Shown one piece after another: positions 48,240 through 57,805 of a DNA stretch of 64,000 nucleotides; the stretch's first letter is position 1; each line of letters opens with the position of its first letter. Both the position numbers and the translations under genes were made by a program. This DNA is from DASUBV01 sp963725175 (GTDB lineage: Bacteria; Actinomycetota; Actinomycetes; Streptosporangiales; Streptosporangiaceae). The stretch is taken from contig CAVRXH010000006.1 of the NCBI GenBank assembly GCA_963725175.1, positions 1,550,001-1,614,000 on the forward strand, written 5' to 3'. The notes below the pieces were generated by a model. It saw only the letters and a list, made by a program, of their open reading frames with translations. It had not been told where the DNA came from and searched no databases.

Positions 48240-48349
48240 CATGGTGTCGGTCCGGTTGGGCAGCCCGCTCTCGCGGACGACCCAGACCGCCTCGGCGAGG
48301 ATCTCACCCGTGCCGGGCGGCGTAGCGTAATTCAGAAAGCGACAAACAT
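48240..48349 (-). pseudogene. N-terminal half of a second thiamine-binding-protein gene
   Basis: ATG 48349 reads MFVAF then a small frameshift, then TPPGTGEILAEAVWVVRESG and LPNRTDTMFTNI, which is the first half of the MTH1187 fold, closely parallel to the intact copy just downstream. The sequence then runs out into VCLAHC and a stop. The missing second half is found 850 bases away on the opposite strand (49085-49249). Confidence 0.72.
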
Positions 48350-48436
48350 GCTGCCACCGTAGCCCCGGGATGCCACAGCTTCACTGGTGACCTCGACATC
48401 GACCTGGAGCGCGGGCTGGCAGGATGCTCGCCCTGC

Positions 48437-49079
48437 TTAACCTTGACCAACGCTGACGCGGCCTACGACATCGTCCAGGTCGGCGCTGCCCCTGCCCCGT
48501 TGGGCTGGCTGTATCACCAGGTGCTTGCCCCGCAGCGCCATCTTGAGCAGGTCTCGCTTTCCCTTGTAGTCGGCGGTATCCCACCGCTGCCGCCATTGGG
48601 CACGGCTTGTGCCCAGCGACGGCTGTGTTCCGGGGACGGGCCGGGATCGGGGAGTGCGGCGCGTTCGGCCCGGAGGCTAGCGATGCGTTCATCAACTGGC
48701 TTGATGACCAGGTCGTAGTGGGCGAGGGTGATCTCGCCTCGTCCTAGACGATCGGTGGGAGCTTCCGCTACCGCCTCAGCTTCAGCGATCTTGATGTCGA
48801 GTTGGACGGCTTCGCTGGCTGCCTCGTAGGCGGCGTGCTCGATCTCGTCGGTGTTGCGCGTGTCCGACAAGATCTCAACCACGAGCGCGCGTGCCGCTGA
48901 ATCCAGTGCCCGCTGGTCCAGTTCGGTCTTTCCGCACCCTCCGGCTGTGGGGTTGCACCAGTACGAACGGCTGGTGAGCAGCGTCTTCATCGCAGGGCGC
49001 GTCCACGGCCTGCCCTGGGCTGTGGGAATCCCCCGCGCGTTCAGGTCCGCGATCAGCGCGTCTTGCAGAATGGTAACAA
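48437..49079 (-). pseudogene. Large serine recombinase, C-terminal remnant
   Basis: The minus strand reads ILQDALIADLNARGIPTAQG, RPWTRPAMKTLLTSRSYWC, ELDQRALDSAARALVVEIL, a coiled-coil-like VQLDIKIAEAEAVAEA, and after a frameshift near 48600 QWRQRWDTADYKGKRDLLKM followed by RGKHLVIQPAQRGRG, ending at TAA 48437. These are the recombinase, zinc-ribbon (CNPTAGGCGK, second pair lost) and C-terminal segments of phage-type serine integrases. The catalytic Ser domain is absent. The frame starts directly at the breakpoint with the split thiamine-binding-protein gene. Confidence 0.8.
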
Positions 49080-49084
49080 ATTAC

Positions 49085-49249
49085 ATATCAACCTGGGACG
49101 AGGTGATGGACGTGGTGAAGCGTGCCGTGGACGCGGTCGCGGCGCGTGCCCCCAGGGTGAGCGTGACGCTGAAGGCGGACATCAGGCCGGGGGTAACCGG
49201 CGCGCTGCGGTCCAAGGTCGAGGCCATCGAGGAGCGGCTGGGCTCGTAA
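49085..49249 (+). pseudogene. C-terminal half of the split thiamine-binding-protein gene
   Basis: Reading STWDEVMDVVKRAVDAVAAR, RVSVTLKADIRPGVTGALRS and KVEAIEERLGS to TAA at 49247-49249, this is the second half of the MTH1187 fold without a start codon. Together with the N-terminal half at 48240-48349 it makes one complete protein, but the halves face opposite ways. Confidence 0.75.
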
Positions 49250-49291
49250 CGGCCGACCGGCCGCCGTCGGCCGCCCGCCGCGCGGCTGGGC

Positions 49292-49993
49292 TCAGCGCCG
49301 CCCGGCCCAGCCGCGTATCCAGGCCAGCAGCCCGTTGTCGGTGAGCGAGTCCACGACCAGGTCGGCGGGAAACTCGCTGCCGCGCAGCGTCGGCACGCCG
49401 ACGACCCGCAGGCCGGCGGCGTGCGCGGACCGCAGGCCGGCCAGGGAGTCCTCGAAGGCCAGCGCGTCGGCCGGGGCGACTCCCATCAGCTCGCAGGCGC
49501 GCAGGTACATGTCGGGCGCGGGCTTGGGCTCGCCGATCTCGTCGGCGGCGACGCTGACCGGGAAGTCCCCGGCGAAGCCGCCACGGGCGAGGGCCGCCTC
49601 CAGCAGTGCCCGCGGCGAGTTGCTGGCCACGGCGACGGGCACGGCGGCCGCGGCGGCGTCGACCACCGCCCGGGCCCCTGGCATGGCCGTGGCCGAGCTG
49701 CCGACCGTCTCCGCGACGAGCTCCAGCACCTCGGCGGCGATAACCGGGCCCGCGCCCGGCTCGCCGAACAGGTCGGCCAGCTCCTCGGTGGCGGCCGGCA
49801 CGGACTTGCCGATCACCATCGCCTTCTGCTCGGGCCCGAACGGCAGGCCGCGCCGGGCGAACACCTCGGCCTCCGCTGCGGTCCAGCAGGGCTCGGTATC
49901 CATCAGCAGGCCGTCACAGTCGAAGACCACCGCGTGCGGCTGCCAGGCGTACAACGCCTGCTGAGGACTCATACCGTGACCATCTCGCCCCAT
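49292..49993 (-). CDS. HAD-superfamily phosphatase (subfamily IA, beta-phosphoglucomutase-like)
   Basis: 233-aa hydrolase. The four HAD motifs are visible: VVFDCDGLLMDTEPCW (nucleophile Asp and acid/base Asp), VAVASNSPRALLEAAL (Ser/Thr motif), DEIGEPKPAPDMYLRA (Lys motif) and ALAFEDSLAGLRSAHAAGLR (metal-binding acidic pair). The helical cap lies between motifs 1 and 2. ATG 49993 is favoured by GAGAGGG seven bases upstream; an internal ATG at 49972 is the alternative. It follows adnB on the same strand by 55 bases. A small phosphorylated metabolite is the expected substrate. Confidence 0.9.
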   Translation of the reverse strand: MGRDGHGMSPQQALYAWQPHAVVFDCDGLLMDTEPCWTAAEAEVFARRGLPFGPEQKAMVIGKSVPAATEELADLFGEPGAGPVIAAEVLELVAETVGSSATAMPGARAVVDAAAAAVPVAVASNSPRALLEAALARGGFAGDFPVSVAADEIGEPKPAPDMYLRACELMGVAPADALAFEDSLAGLRSAHAAGLRVVGVPTLRGSEFPADLVVDSLTDNGLLAWIRGWAGRR

Positions 49994-50048
49994 ATCGTGA
50001 CCCTCTCAGGGAATGGCCGGGCAGGCCAGCTGAGATACCGGTGCCTAG

Positions 50049-53000
50049 TTACCCCTGCTCCGCCGGGATAGTGTCCAGCAGGGCGATCAGGCCGGCGGCG
50101 TCGGGCAGGTCGGCGGGGCGCACGGTCTTGTCGGCGCGCACGTAGTAGAACGCGGCCCTGACCTTGCTGAGCGGGACGCCGGCCAGCCCCGCCCAGGCCA
50201 GCCGGTAGGCGGCGAGCTGGACGGCCACGGCGCGGCGCTCGGCGGCGTCGGACGGCGGGCGGCCGGTCTTCCAGTCGACCACGTCGTAGCCGCCGCCAGC
50301 TGTCGGCGAACACGGCGTCGATCCGGCCCCGGATCAGCCGGTCGCCTAGCAGCGTCTCGAACGGCACTTCCACCTCGGCCGGCTGCCGGTCGGCCCACTC
50401 GCTGGCCTCGAACCTGGCCTTCAGCTCGGCCAGCCCGGCGTCCGGCTCCGTGCCGGGGTCGTCGGCGGCGCCGGGCAGCTCGTCGGCGTCGATGAGCTGC
50501 GGCTGCCCGAACCGCTCCTCCACCCAGCGGTGGAACTCGGTGCCGCGCAGCGCGTGCGGCGCGGGCGGCCTGGGCATCGGCCTGCGTACCTGCGCGGCCA
50601 GCTCGGCGGGGTCCCTGGCCATGGTGACCAGCGCGGATACCGGGAGCTGCCGGGGCAGGCCCACCTCGGCGTGACCGGCGGACCTGCGCCTGGCCCGCTC
50701 GGCCAGCAGCAGCCCGGCCTCGCTGGCCCAGGAGTCGACCAGCTCCTGATAGCGGCCGGCGTCGCCGGCCAGTTCCGGCACAGCGACCAGCCGCTCAGGG
50801 TCCCGCCCGGCGCTGGCCAGCGCCCGGTTCACCAGGCCGGCGGCCTCGCGGACTGCCTCGCTGCGCGCGTCGGCGGCCCGTTCGGCCGGCCAGGTCGCGG
50901 TGGCCGGCTCGGCCAGCGCGGGGTTGGCGGCGTCGTCCTCGGGCTCGGCGGCCCACTCCGCGACGGTGCCGGCGCCGGCCTCGCAGGCGGCCCTGACCTC
51001 GGTCAGGAAGGCGGACGGACCGAGGCGGGACACCCCCTCGCCCCACCAGTAGCCGGTGCAGCCCAGCCAGAACGCGGCCCTGGTCGCGGCCACGTACCCG
51101 AGCCGGCGTTCCTCGGCTAGCTCCCGGCCGGTGCAGGCGTCGGTGAACGCGGTGAGCTGACCGGGGTCAAGCCCGGTCAGCTCGGGCAGGTCGGCGGCGT
51201 CGCCGCGCAGGCCGAACGGGAGCAGCCGGGGATTCTCGGTCCACCTGGTGGTCGTCCTGGGCTTCGCCGGGAAGACCTGCGACTGCGCGCCGCCGGCCAG
51301 TCCTGGCACGAACACGGCGGGCCATTGCAGGCCCTTGGCGGCGTGCACGGTGGCCAGCTTGACCGAGTCGCTGTCGCCGACCCGGCCGCCTTCCAGCCCG
51401 AACTCCTGCTCCTCGGCGGCGGCCAGATAGGCGAGGAACGCACCGAGGGTGGGCTCCTCGGCGTCACCGGCGAACGCGGCCGCGGCGTCGGTGAAGGCGT
51501 CCAGGTCGGCGCGAGCGCTCGCCGGGTCGATGCCGGGCCTGGCGGCCACCTCGATGTCCAGGCCGAGCGCCCGCTCCACCTCCGTGACCAGGTCGGGCAG
51601 CGGCCGGGCGACATGGGCGCGCAGCGTGCGCAGCTCGGCGGCCAGCGCGGTCAGCCTGGCGTGCCCGGCGGCGGAGTAGCCGGCCGGGCCGTCCAGGTCG
51701 TCCAGCGCCTCGATGAGGCTCCCGGCGTCCCTGGTCAGGTCGGTCACCGCCCGGTCCAGCAGGTCGCCGCGCGGCCGCTCGCCCGGCGAGCCTTCCTGGT
51801 CACCAGGGCTGGCGCTGGCTGGGCCGATGCTTGCTGGGTCCGGGCGGGCCGGGTCGGTGGTACGGGTCGCGTCGGCGGCGCGGGCCGGGTCGGCAGCCAG
51901 CGCGCGGGCACGGCGGCCAAGGGCGACCAGGTCGACCGGGCCGATCCGCCAGCGCGGCGAGGTGAGCAGTCTGGCCAGGGCGTCTCCTGCCGCCGGGTCG
52001 TACAGCACGCGAAGCGTGGCCACGATGTCGGCCACCTCGGGCACGGTCAGCAGCCCGCCGAGGCCGACCACCTCCACCGGGATGCCGCGCGCCTCGATCG
52101 CGGCGCGCAGCGCGGGGAACTGTGCGCGCTTGCGGCACAGCACCGCGACGTCGGACGGACGGACCCGGCCCTCCCGGCCGTCCGGCCACGGCTCGCCGTC
52201 CGGCGCGATCCCGTCGCCGAGGTCGAGCAGCTCGCGGATCTGGGCGGCGATCCAGGCCGCCTCGGCGCGCGCGGAGTCAAGCAGCGCGCAGCGCACCTGG
52301 CCGCGCCCGGCCCGGCCGGGCGGCGCGACCAGCACTGGCACCTCGGGGGCCGCCGCGCGCAGGCCCTCCTGGATGGCGGCGGCGGCGGCCAGCACCCGGC
52401 CGGTGTTGCGGAAGCTGGTGGACAGCGCCAGCACGCCGGCGGGCTGGCCCGGCGCGACGGGGAAGTCGGTCCTGAACCGGCGCAGGTTACCCGCGCTGGC
52501 CCCGCGCCAGCCGTAGATGGACTGGCACGGGTCACCGACGGCGGTGACCGGGTGCCCGCCGCCGAACAGGGCGCGCAGCAGCACGAGCTGGGCATGGCTG
52601 GTGTCCTGGTACTCATCAAGCAGGACCACCTGGTACCGGCCGCGCTCGCCCGCGCCGACCTCGGGATGGCGAGCGGCGATCCGTGCCGCGATGGCCATCT
52701 GGTCCCCGTAGTCGATGACCTCCCTGGCCCGCTTGACGGCCTGGTAGGCGGCGGCCAGCGGCAGCAGCTGCTCGCGGGTCCGCTGGGCGGCGATGACCTT
52801 GCGCGCGACCGCCGGGACGGTGCCGCCCCGCCCGGTGCGGGGCAGCGCCGCGAGCTGCTCGTCCAGCCAGCGGCCGACGCGCAGCACGTCCTGCGGCCCG
52901 CGCAGGTGCTCGGCCAGGTCGCCGGCCAGGTCGAGCACGGCGGCGGTCACGGTGGCCGGGGCCCAGCTCACCGCGTCCATCGGGCCGTCGTAGGCGGCGA

Positions 53001-53508
53001 CCACCCGGGCGGCGAGCTGCCAGGAGACCGCCGGGGTGATCAGCCGCAGCGACGGCTCAAGGCCGTCCCGCAGCGCGTGGTCGCCGACGAGCCGGCCGGC
53101 ATAGGCGTGGTAGGTGGACACCACCGGCTCGCCGGGCAGCTCACCCCCGCTGCCGTCGCCATCTTCGCCCTCCGCCGCCTGCTCTGCGCCCGCCCCATGC
53201 AGAGGGTCCGTCCCGTGCAGGCCGGCCCGGCTCAGCGCGTCCAGCCGGGACCTGACCCGCTCCCCCAGCTCGGCGGCGGCCTTGCGGGTGAAGGTCAGGC
53301 CGAGCACTCGTTCGGGCCTGACCAGGCCATTGGCGACCAGCCAGACCAGCCGGGCGGCCATCGTCTCGCTCTTGCCTGAGCCGGCCCCGGCGATGACGGC
53401 CATCGGCGTCAGCGGCGCGCCGATCACGGCGGCCTGCTCGGCGGTCGGCTCGGTCGCGCCGAGCAGCCGGGCGAGCTGGACCGGCGTGTAGCCGGGCCGG
53501 CCGGTCAC
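50049..53508 (-). CDS. adnB: AdnB-like UvrD/RecB helicase-nuclease subunit, one frameshift
   Basis: About 1152 aa after correcting a +1 shift near 50300. N-terminal UvrD motor: Walker A GAGSGKSETM (41-50), LGLTFTRKAAAELGERV (motif Ia), VVLLDEYQDTSHAQLVLLRA (motif II), GDPCQSIYGWRGASAGN (motif III), TVHAAKGLQWPAVFVPGLAG (motif V) and RRLGYVAATRAAFWLG (motif VI). The C-terminal RecB-type nuclease has HALRGTEFHRWVEERFG, GRIDAVFADS and, in the other frame (to the stop at 50049), VDWKTGRPPSDAAERRAVAV, the catalytic Asp-Lys motif. GTG 53508 overlaps the adnA stop (GTGA). With AdnA it should resect double-strand breaks; in mycobacteria AdnAB replaces RecBCD in recombination. Confidence 0.87.
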
Positions 53509-56500
53509 GGGGTCACCTGGGCGCCGCGCTCGTGCACGGGACAGCTAGCCGCGACCGGGCAGACCCGGCAGCCCGGGTTGACCGTGGCGGTGAAGACCGG
53601 GCCTGACATCCCGGCCGCGACCTTGTCCACCAGGTCGCGCGCCCAGCCGGGCTCCGGGTCGCCGGCCAGGCTGCCCTGGCGCTGCACCCGGACCCTGGCG
53701 GCCAGCCCCGCCTTGCCGACCTGGACCAGCTCGGCACCGCCCGGCTCGGTGAGGCCAAGCTGCTCGAAGGCGCCGAGCAGCACGGCGAGCTGGTAGACGC
53801 CGAGCTGCGGGTTGCGGTCCAGCTCGGAGTCGGCCGGCCGGGAGCTGCCGGTCTTGAGGTCCACTACGATGGCCGACCCGTCGGCGGCCCGCTCCAGCCG
53901 GTCCACCTGGCCGGTGATGGTGACCTGGCCGGCCCGGACCGACAGCTCCTGCTCGACCGCGACCAGCTCGCGCGGGTTCTCCCGGTGCCAGGCCAGGAAC
54001 CGCTGCACCATCTTCTCGGCCGCCTCGCGCTGCTTGGCGCTGTACCAGGCGCTGCCGAAGTCCAGGTGCTGCCACATCTCATCCAGACGCTTGGTGATGT
54101 CGGCGTCGTCGGCCCCCTCCGCGGCCAGCGCAGCCGCCGCGTGGATGACGATGCCGAAGCCCTGCGCCACGGCGGGCGACCCGACGCCGACAGCGGCCTC
54201 CAGCAGCCAGCGCAGCCCGCAGGTGGTGAAGGTCTCCACCCGCGAGGGCGACAGCCGCACCTGGCCGGGCAGCGGCAGCCCGCCGCCGCTCAGCTCGGTC
54301 AGCGCGTACCAGTGCCGGGGCGAGGCGCCGGGCACGCCCGCCGCCGCCAGCCGCGCGAGCTGCGCGGCGGCGGCCTGGCGGACCTGATCGGGCAGGCTGA
54401 CGTCGGCGGCGGCGCGGCGCAGGCTGGCGGTCAGCACCGGCAGCGACAGCCACTGCCGCCCGGCCGCCGCGACCTGCTCGATCTCGATGTCGTCGCCGGC
54501 CAGCTCGGCAAGGAACCTGGACGGCCGCTCCTCGGTCTCCGTGCCGCCGACGGCGGTGACCACCAGGGACCGCCGCGCCCTGGTCACCGCGACGTAGAAC
54601 AGCCTGCGTTCCTCGTCGAGCAGCTTGGAGATGATGGCGGCGGCCAGCGCGTCCGCGCCGGCCTGAGCGGAGGACGCCGAGCCGGATCCGGCCGGGGTCG
54701 CGGGCTCGCGCCCGGCGGTGACCTCGACCAGCTCGTCCATGCCGAGCAGCGAGCCGCGCAGCCGCAGGTCGGGCCAGGTGCCTTCCTGCACGCCCGCGAC
54801 GACCACCAGGTCCCACTCCAGGCCCTTGGACCGGTGCGCGGTCAGCACGGCCACCGCGTCCTCGCGGGGCGCGCGGGAGGCCAGGGTGTCGGCGGCGATC
54901 TCCTGGCCCGCGAGGCTGTCAAGGAACAGCCGGGCGGACCCGTGCGGCAGCCGGGCGGAGAACCGGGCGGCCGAGTCGAACAGCGCGACCACGGCGTCCA
55001 GGTCGCCATCGGCGACGCCGCCCCTGCTGCCCCCTGCGGCGCTGGTCTCCTGCCAGGCGGCGGCCAGCCCGGAGGCGTCCCAGACCGCCCACAGCACGCC
55101 GTGCGGGGTACCCCCGGCGTCGGCGGCATCCCTGGCGATCCGCAGCAGCCCGGCGACCCGTCGCGCCGCCGCCAGCGCCGGCACGGTACGCCCGCTCTCG
55201 CCGCGCCCCGCCCCCGCGAAACCGCCCCCGGCCGGGCCGCCCGCCAGCGCTCCGACAACCTCAGGACCAGCCGGCTCGCCCGGACCGGCCGCGGCGTCCC
55301 TGCTGCCCGCCCAGCCCGCCAGGGTCAGCTCCCTGGGGTCCGCAAGCGCGGCGGCCAGCGGCTCCTCGGCGGGCGGCTGCCCGTCGGCCTGGGCGGCGGC
55401 GCGCAGTACCCGGCGCAGCCGCCGCAGGCCGAGCGCGTCCGTCCCGCCCAGCGGGCCGGTCAGCAGCTCGGCGGCGGTCTCCTCGGTGAGCGCGCCCGGC
55501 CGCAGCGCGCAGTCAAGCAGCCGCAGCAACGGCCTGGTGCCAGGCTCGGCGGTCAGCGGCAGGTCGTCCCCGGCCACCGTGACCGGTACTCCGGCGGCGG
55601 CCAGCGCCCGCTGCAGCACCGGCACCTGACGGCTGGCCGACCGGACCAGCACCGCCATCCGCGACCAGGCCAGCCCGTCGATCAGGTGCGCGCGGCGCAG
55701 CGTGTCGGCGATCAGCGCGGCTTCCTGGCTGGCGCTGGCGGCCGTGATGACCCGCACCGAGCCGGGCTCGGCGCCGAAGAGCGGGATCAGGTCGCGGTGG
55801 CCCAGTTTCGTCCTCCTGGGTGGTTTCGCGGACGATCGGACGGCGGTCTCGCGGCCCGAGGGAGCGGCAGGCATCCGGGCCGCGATCCGCCGGGAGGCGG
55901 CCAGCAGCTCGGGGCCGCTGCGCCGGCAGGTGCGCAGCGCGACCACCCTGGCGGGCAGGCCGTCCGGGGCGCGGAACCGGTCGGGGAACCGGCGGATGGC
56001 CCCCACGTCGGCGCCGCGGAAGGAGTAGATGGACTGGTCGGGGTCGCCGACCGCGATCAGCTCGCGGCCGTCGGCGGCGAGCTGGCGCAGCAGCTCCTCC
56101 TGCGCCGGGTCGGTGTCCTGGTACTCGTCCACGAAGATCGCGTCGTAGGCGTCGCGCTCCCTGGCCCGCACCGCCTTGCGGCGCAGCAGGCCGGCCGCGA
56201 TCCTGACGATCTCGGCGTAGTCGTAGGCCGGCACCGGCGCGAGGTCGAACCTGGCCGCGTACACGTCGAGGAACCGCCCCGCGGCCATCCAGTCGTCGCG
56301 GTGCCTGCGCCGGCCAAGGTCGGCCAGGCCGCGCCCGTCCAGGCCGCGCTCGGCGGCGCGCAGCAGGAAGTCCCGCAGCTCGGCGGCGAAGCCCCTGGTC
56401 CCGAGCGCGGGCCGGAGCCGTTCCGGCCAGTCGCCGCCGCCGTCGGCGGCCTCGCCGCGCAGCAGCCTGCGCACCTCAAGCAGTTGCTCGGGGCCGGACA

Positions 56501-56888
56501 GCAGCGCGGGCGGCTCGTCGCCGGCCAGCACGTACTCGCGGCGGACCAGGGCGTAGGCGTAGCTGTGGAAGGTCAGCGCCAGCGGCTGCCTGACGGTCCG
56601 CGCCAGCCGCAGCGCGATCCGCTCCCGCAGCTCGCCCGCGGCCTTGCGGCTGAAGGTGAGCACCAGCATCCGGGCCGGGTCGATGCCGCGCTGGCTGATC
56701 CGCTCGGTGACGGCCTCCACGATCGTGGTGGTCTTGCCGGTGCCCGGCCCGGCCAGCACCAGCAGCGGCCCGCCGGAATGCGCGACGACCGCGCGCTGGC
56801 CCTCATCGAGCACCGGCGGACGGCCGGCCGGGACCGGCGTCCGCACCAGGCGGTAAGGGACAGCGGTGCGTTCCATGTCGAAGGGCAT
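53505..56888 (-). CDS. adnA: AdnA-like UvrD/RecB helicase-nuclease subunit with Fe-S cysteines
   Basis: 1127-aa subunit. Motor motifs: Walker A AGPGTGKTTT (46-55), VLTFSRKAAGELRERIALRL, AIFVDEYQDTDPAQEELLRQ, GDPDQSIYSFRGADVGAIRR, VLTAHRSKGLEWDLVVVAGV and RRLFYVAVTRARRSLVV. The nuclease domain has QGFGIVIHAAAALAAEG, ITGQVDRLERAADG and IVVDLKTGSSRP. Cysteines in TTCGLRWLLEAAV and the C-terminal GCRVCPVAASCPVHERG are placed as in Fe-S-cluster nucleases of this family. A Gly/Ala-rich insert (about 540-590) enlarges the motor. ATG 56888 is the first start; a second ATG four codons on is possible. Confidence 0.9.
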   Translation of the reverse strand: MPFDMERTAVPYRLVRTPVPAGRPPVLDEGQRAVVAHSGGPLLVLAGPGTGKTTTIVEAVTERISQRGIDPARMLVLTFSRKAAGELRERIALRLARTVRQPLALTFHSYAYALVRREYVLAGDEPPALLSGPEQLLEVRRLLRGEAADGGGDWPERLRPALGTRGFAAELRDFLLRAAERGLDGRGLADLGRRRHRDDWMAAGRFLDVYAARFDLAPVPAYDYAEIVRIAAGLLRRKAVRARERDAYDAIFVDEYQDTDPAQEELLRQLAADGRELIAVGDPDQSIYSFRGADVGAIRRFPDRFRAPDGLPARVVALRTCRRSGPELLAASRRIAARMPAAPSGRETAVRSSAKPPRRTKLGHRDLIPLFGAEPGSVRVITAASASQEAALIADTLRRAHLIDGLAWSRMAVLVRSASRQVPVLQRALAAAGVPVTVAGDDLPLTAEPGTRPLLRLLDCALRPGALTEETAAELLTGPLGGTDALGLRRLRRVLRAAAQADGQPPAEEPLAAALADPRELTLAGWAGSRDAAAGPGEPAGPEVVGALAGGPAGGGFAGAGRGESGRTVPALAAARRVAGLLRIARDAADAGGTPHGVLWAVWDASGLAAAWQETSAAGGSRGGVADGDLDAVVALFDSAARFSARLPHGSARLFLDSLAGQEIAADTLASRAPREDAVAVLTAHRSKGLEWDLVVVAGVQEGTWPDLRLRGSLLGMDELVEVTAGREPATPAGSGSASSAQAGADALAAAIISKLLDEERRLFYVAVTRARRSLVVTAVGGTETEERPSRFLAELAGDDIEIEQVAAAGRQWLSLPVLTASLRRAAADVSLPDQVRQAAAAQLARLAAAGVPGASPRHWYALTELSGGGLPLPGQVRLSPSRVETFTTCGLRWLLEAAVGVGSPAVAQGFGIVIHAAAALAAEGADDADITKRLDEMWQHLDFGSAWYSAKQREAAEKMVQRFLAWHRENPRELVAVEQELSVRAGQVTITGQVDRLERAADGSAIVVDLKTGSSRPADSELDRNPQLGVYQLAVLLGAFEQLGLTEPGGAELVQVGKAGLAARVRVQRQGSLAGDPEPGWARDLVDKVAAGMSGPVFTATVNPGCRVCPVAASCPVHERGAQVTP

Positions 56889-56951
56889 TCCAGCACGCGA
56901 TGCCGACAGCGCGCCGGGGGTTCCGGACTACCCCCAGGTCAGCACGGCGCG

Positions 56952-57427
56952 TCAGCCGGCGGCAAGCGCCTGCTCGAAGTCCGCCCACAGATCGTCCGGG
57001 TGCTCAAGACCCACCGACACCCGGATCAGGCCCTCGCTGATGCCGGCCGCGGCCAGCCCGGCCGGGTCGAGCTGCCGGTGCGAGGTGGACGCCGGATGCA
57101 GCACCAGCGTGTCGGTGCCGCCCAGCGACGGCGCCATCGCGGCCAGGGCGACCCGCTCGGTGAACCGCATCCCGGCCGGCCGGCCGCCGGGTAGCCGGCG
57201 TTCGCGCAGTGCCGGTCGATCCGCAGCCCGAGCGTCTTGAGGCCGCGCAGGGTCAGCCACGCGGCGAACGGATCCACGGTGACGCCGAGGTCCCTGATGT
57301 ACTGCCAGAGCCGGTAGTGGGTGTCCTCGCCGGCCGTCACCACCAGGCCGGCTGTCACGTCGTCGTGGCCGCCGCCGAGGTCGGGGACGGCCACGTGGAT
57401 GGCGCGGGTGTGCGGGTGCAGCGTCAT
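56952..57427 (-). pseudogene. Cys/Met-metabolism PLP enzyme (cystathionine gamma-synthase type), internally deleted
   Basis: ATG 57427 reads MTLHPHTRAIHVAVPDLGG, a typical family start, then jumps directly to GGHDDVTAGLVVTAGEDTHY, WQYIRDLGVTVDPFAAWLTL and RGLKTLGLRIDRHCANA, which belong to the C-terminal half. About 180 residues including the PLP lysine are missing. After CANA another gap and frame change lead to RFTERVALAAMAPSLGGTDT, LVLHPASTSHRQLDPAGLAA and VSVGLEHPDDLWADFEQALA to the stop at 56952. It cannot bind PLP and is surely inactive. Confidence 0.85.
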
Positions 57428-57491
57428 GCCATCATCTTGCCGTCGCCGGATCGTGCCTTGGCCAGCCGGCCGCGACCCGCGCGCCGCCAAG

Positions 57492-57803
57492 CTAGGGGTG
57501 CGCGGTGATCGCGAGCACAGTGATCACTGACCGACCGTCCTCGTCAGGGCCGTCACGCCAGAAGATGCGCCAGGCGCCGGGCGTCCTGTTCTCCACATAG
57601 GAGTCCCAGACCTTGACGTCCCGGTCGACCGGAAAGCTCTCGTACTGGTGTGAGTGAAGGCCAGGATGGCGCGGATTGACCTTTAGATGGCGCAGCGCCT
57701 TCCTGACCTTCTTCAGCCTGCCCTCGGCCGACGGATCCGCCTCCAGCGAAGAGATTATCTCGTCAGCCTGCTTGGCATACCGCAGCAGGTAAGGTGCGGG
57801 CAC
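57492..57803 (-). CDS. Toxin-like small protein (RelE/ParE-like) of a two-gene module
   Basis: 103 aa with the size and pattern of a RelE-superfamily toxin: an N-terminal helix pair (LLRYAKQADEIISSLEADPS, RLKKVRKALRHLKVNPRHPG) followed by strands ESFPVDRDVKVWDSYVENRT and GAWRIFWRDGPDEDG ending in ITVLAITAHP. It starts at GTG 57803, two bases after the stop of the upstream antitoxin-like gene. RelE-type function is an inference from topology; the catalytic residues are not certain. Confidence 0.6.
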   Translation of the reverse strand: MPAPYLLRYAKQADEIISSLEADPSAEGRLKKVRKALRHLKVNPRHPGLHSHQYESFPVDRDVKVWDSYVENRTPGAWRIFWRDGPDEDGRSVITVLAITAHP

Positions 57804-57805
57804 TC

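Noticed and set aside
50280..50310. Programmed frameshifting in adnB
   Set aside because: There is no slippery heptamer at the shift, and four other genes in the window show the same +1 pattern.
53985..57194. 1069-aa open frame antisense to adnA
   Set aside because: Low-complexity Gly/Arg/Gln sequence, no motifs, and adnA motifs are unmistakable on the other strand.
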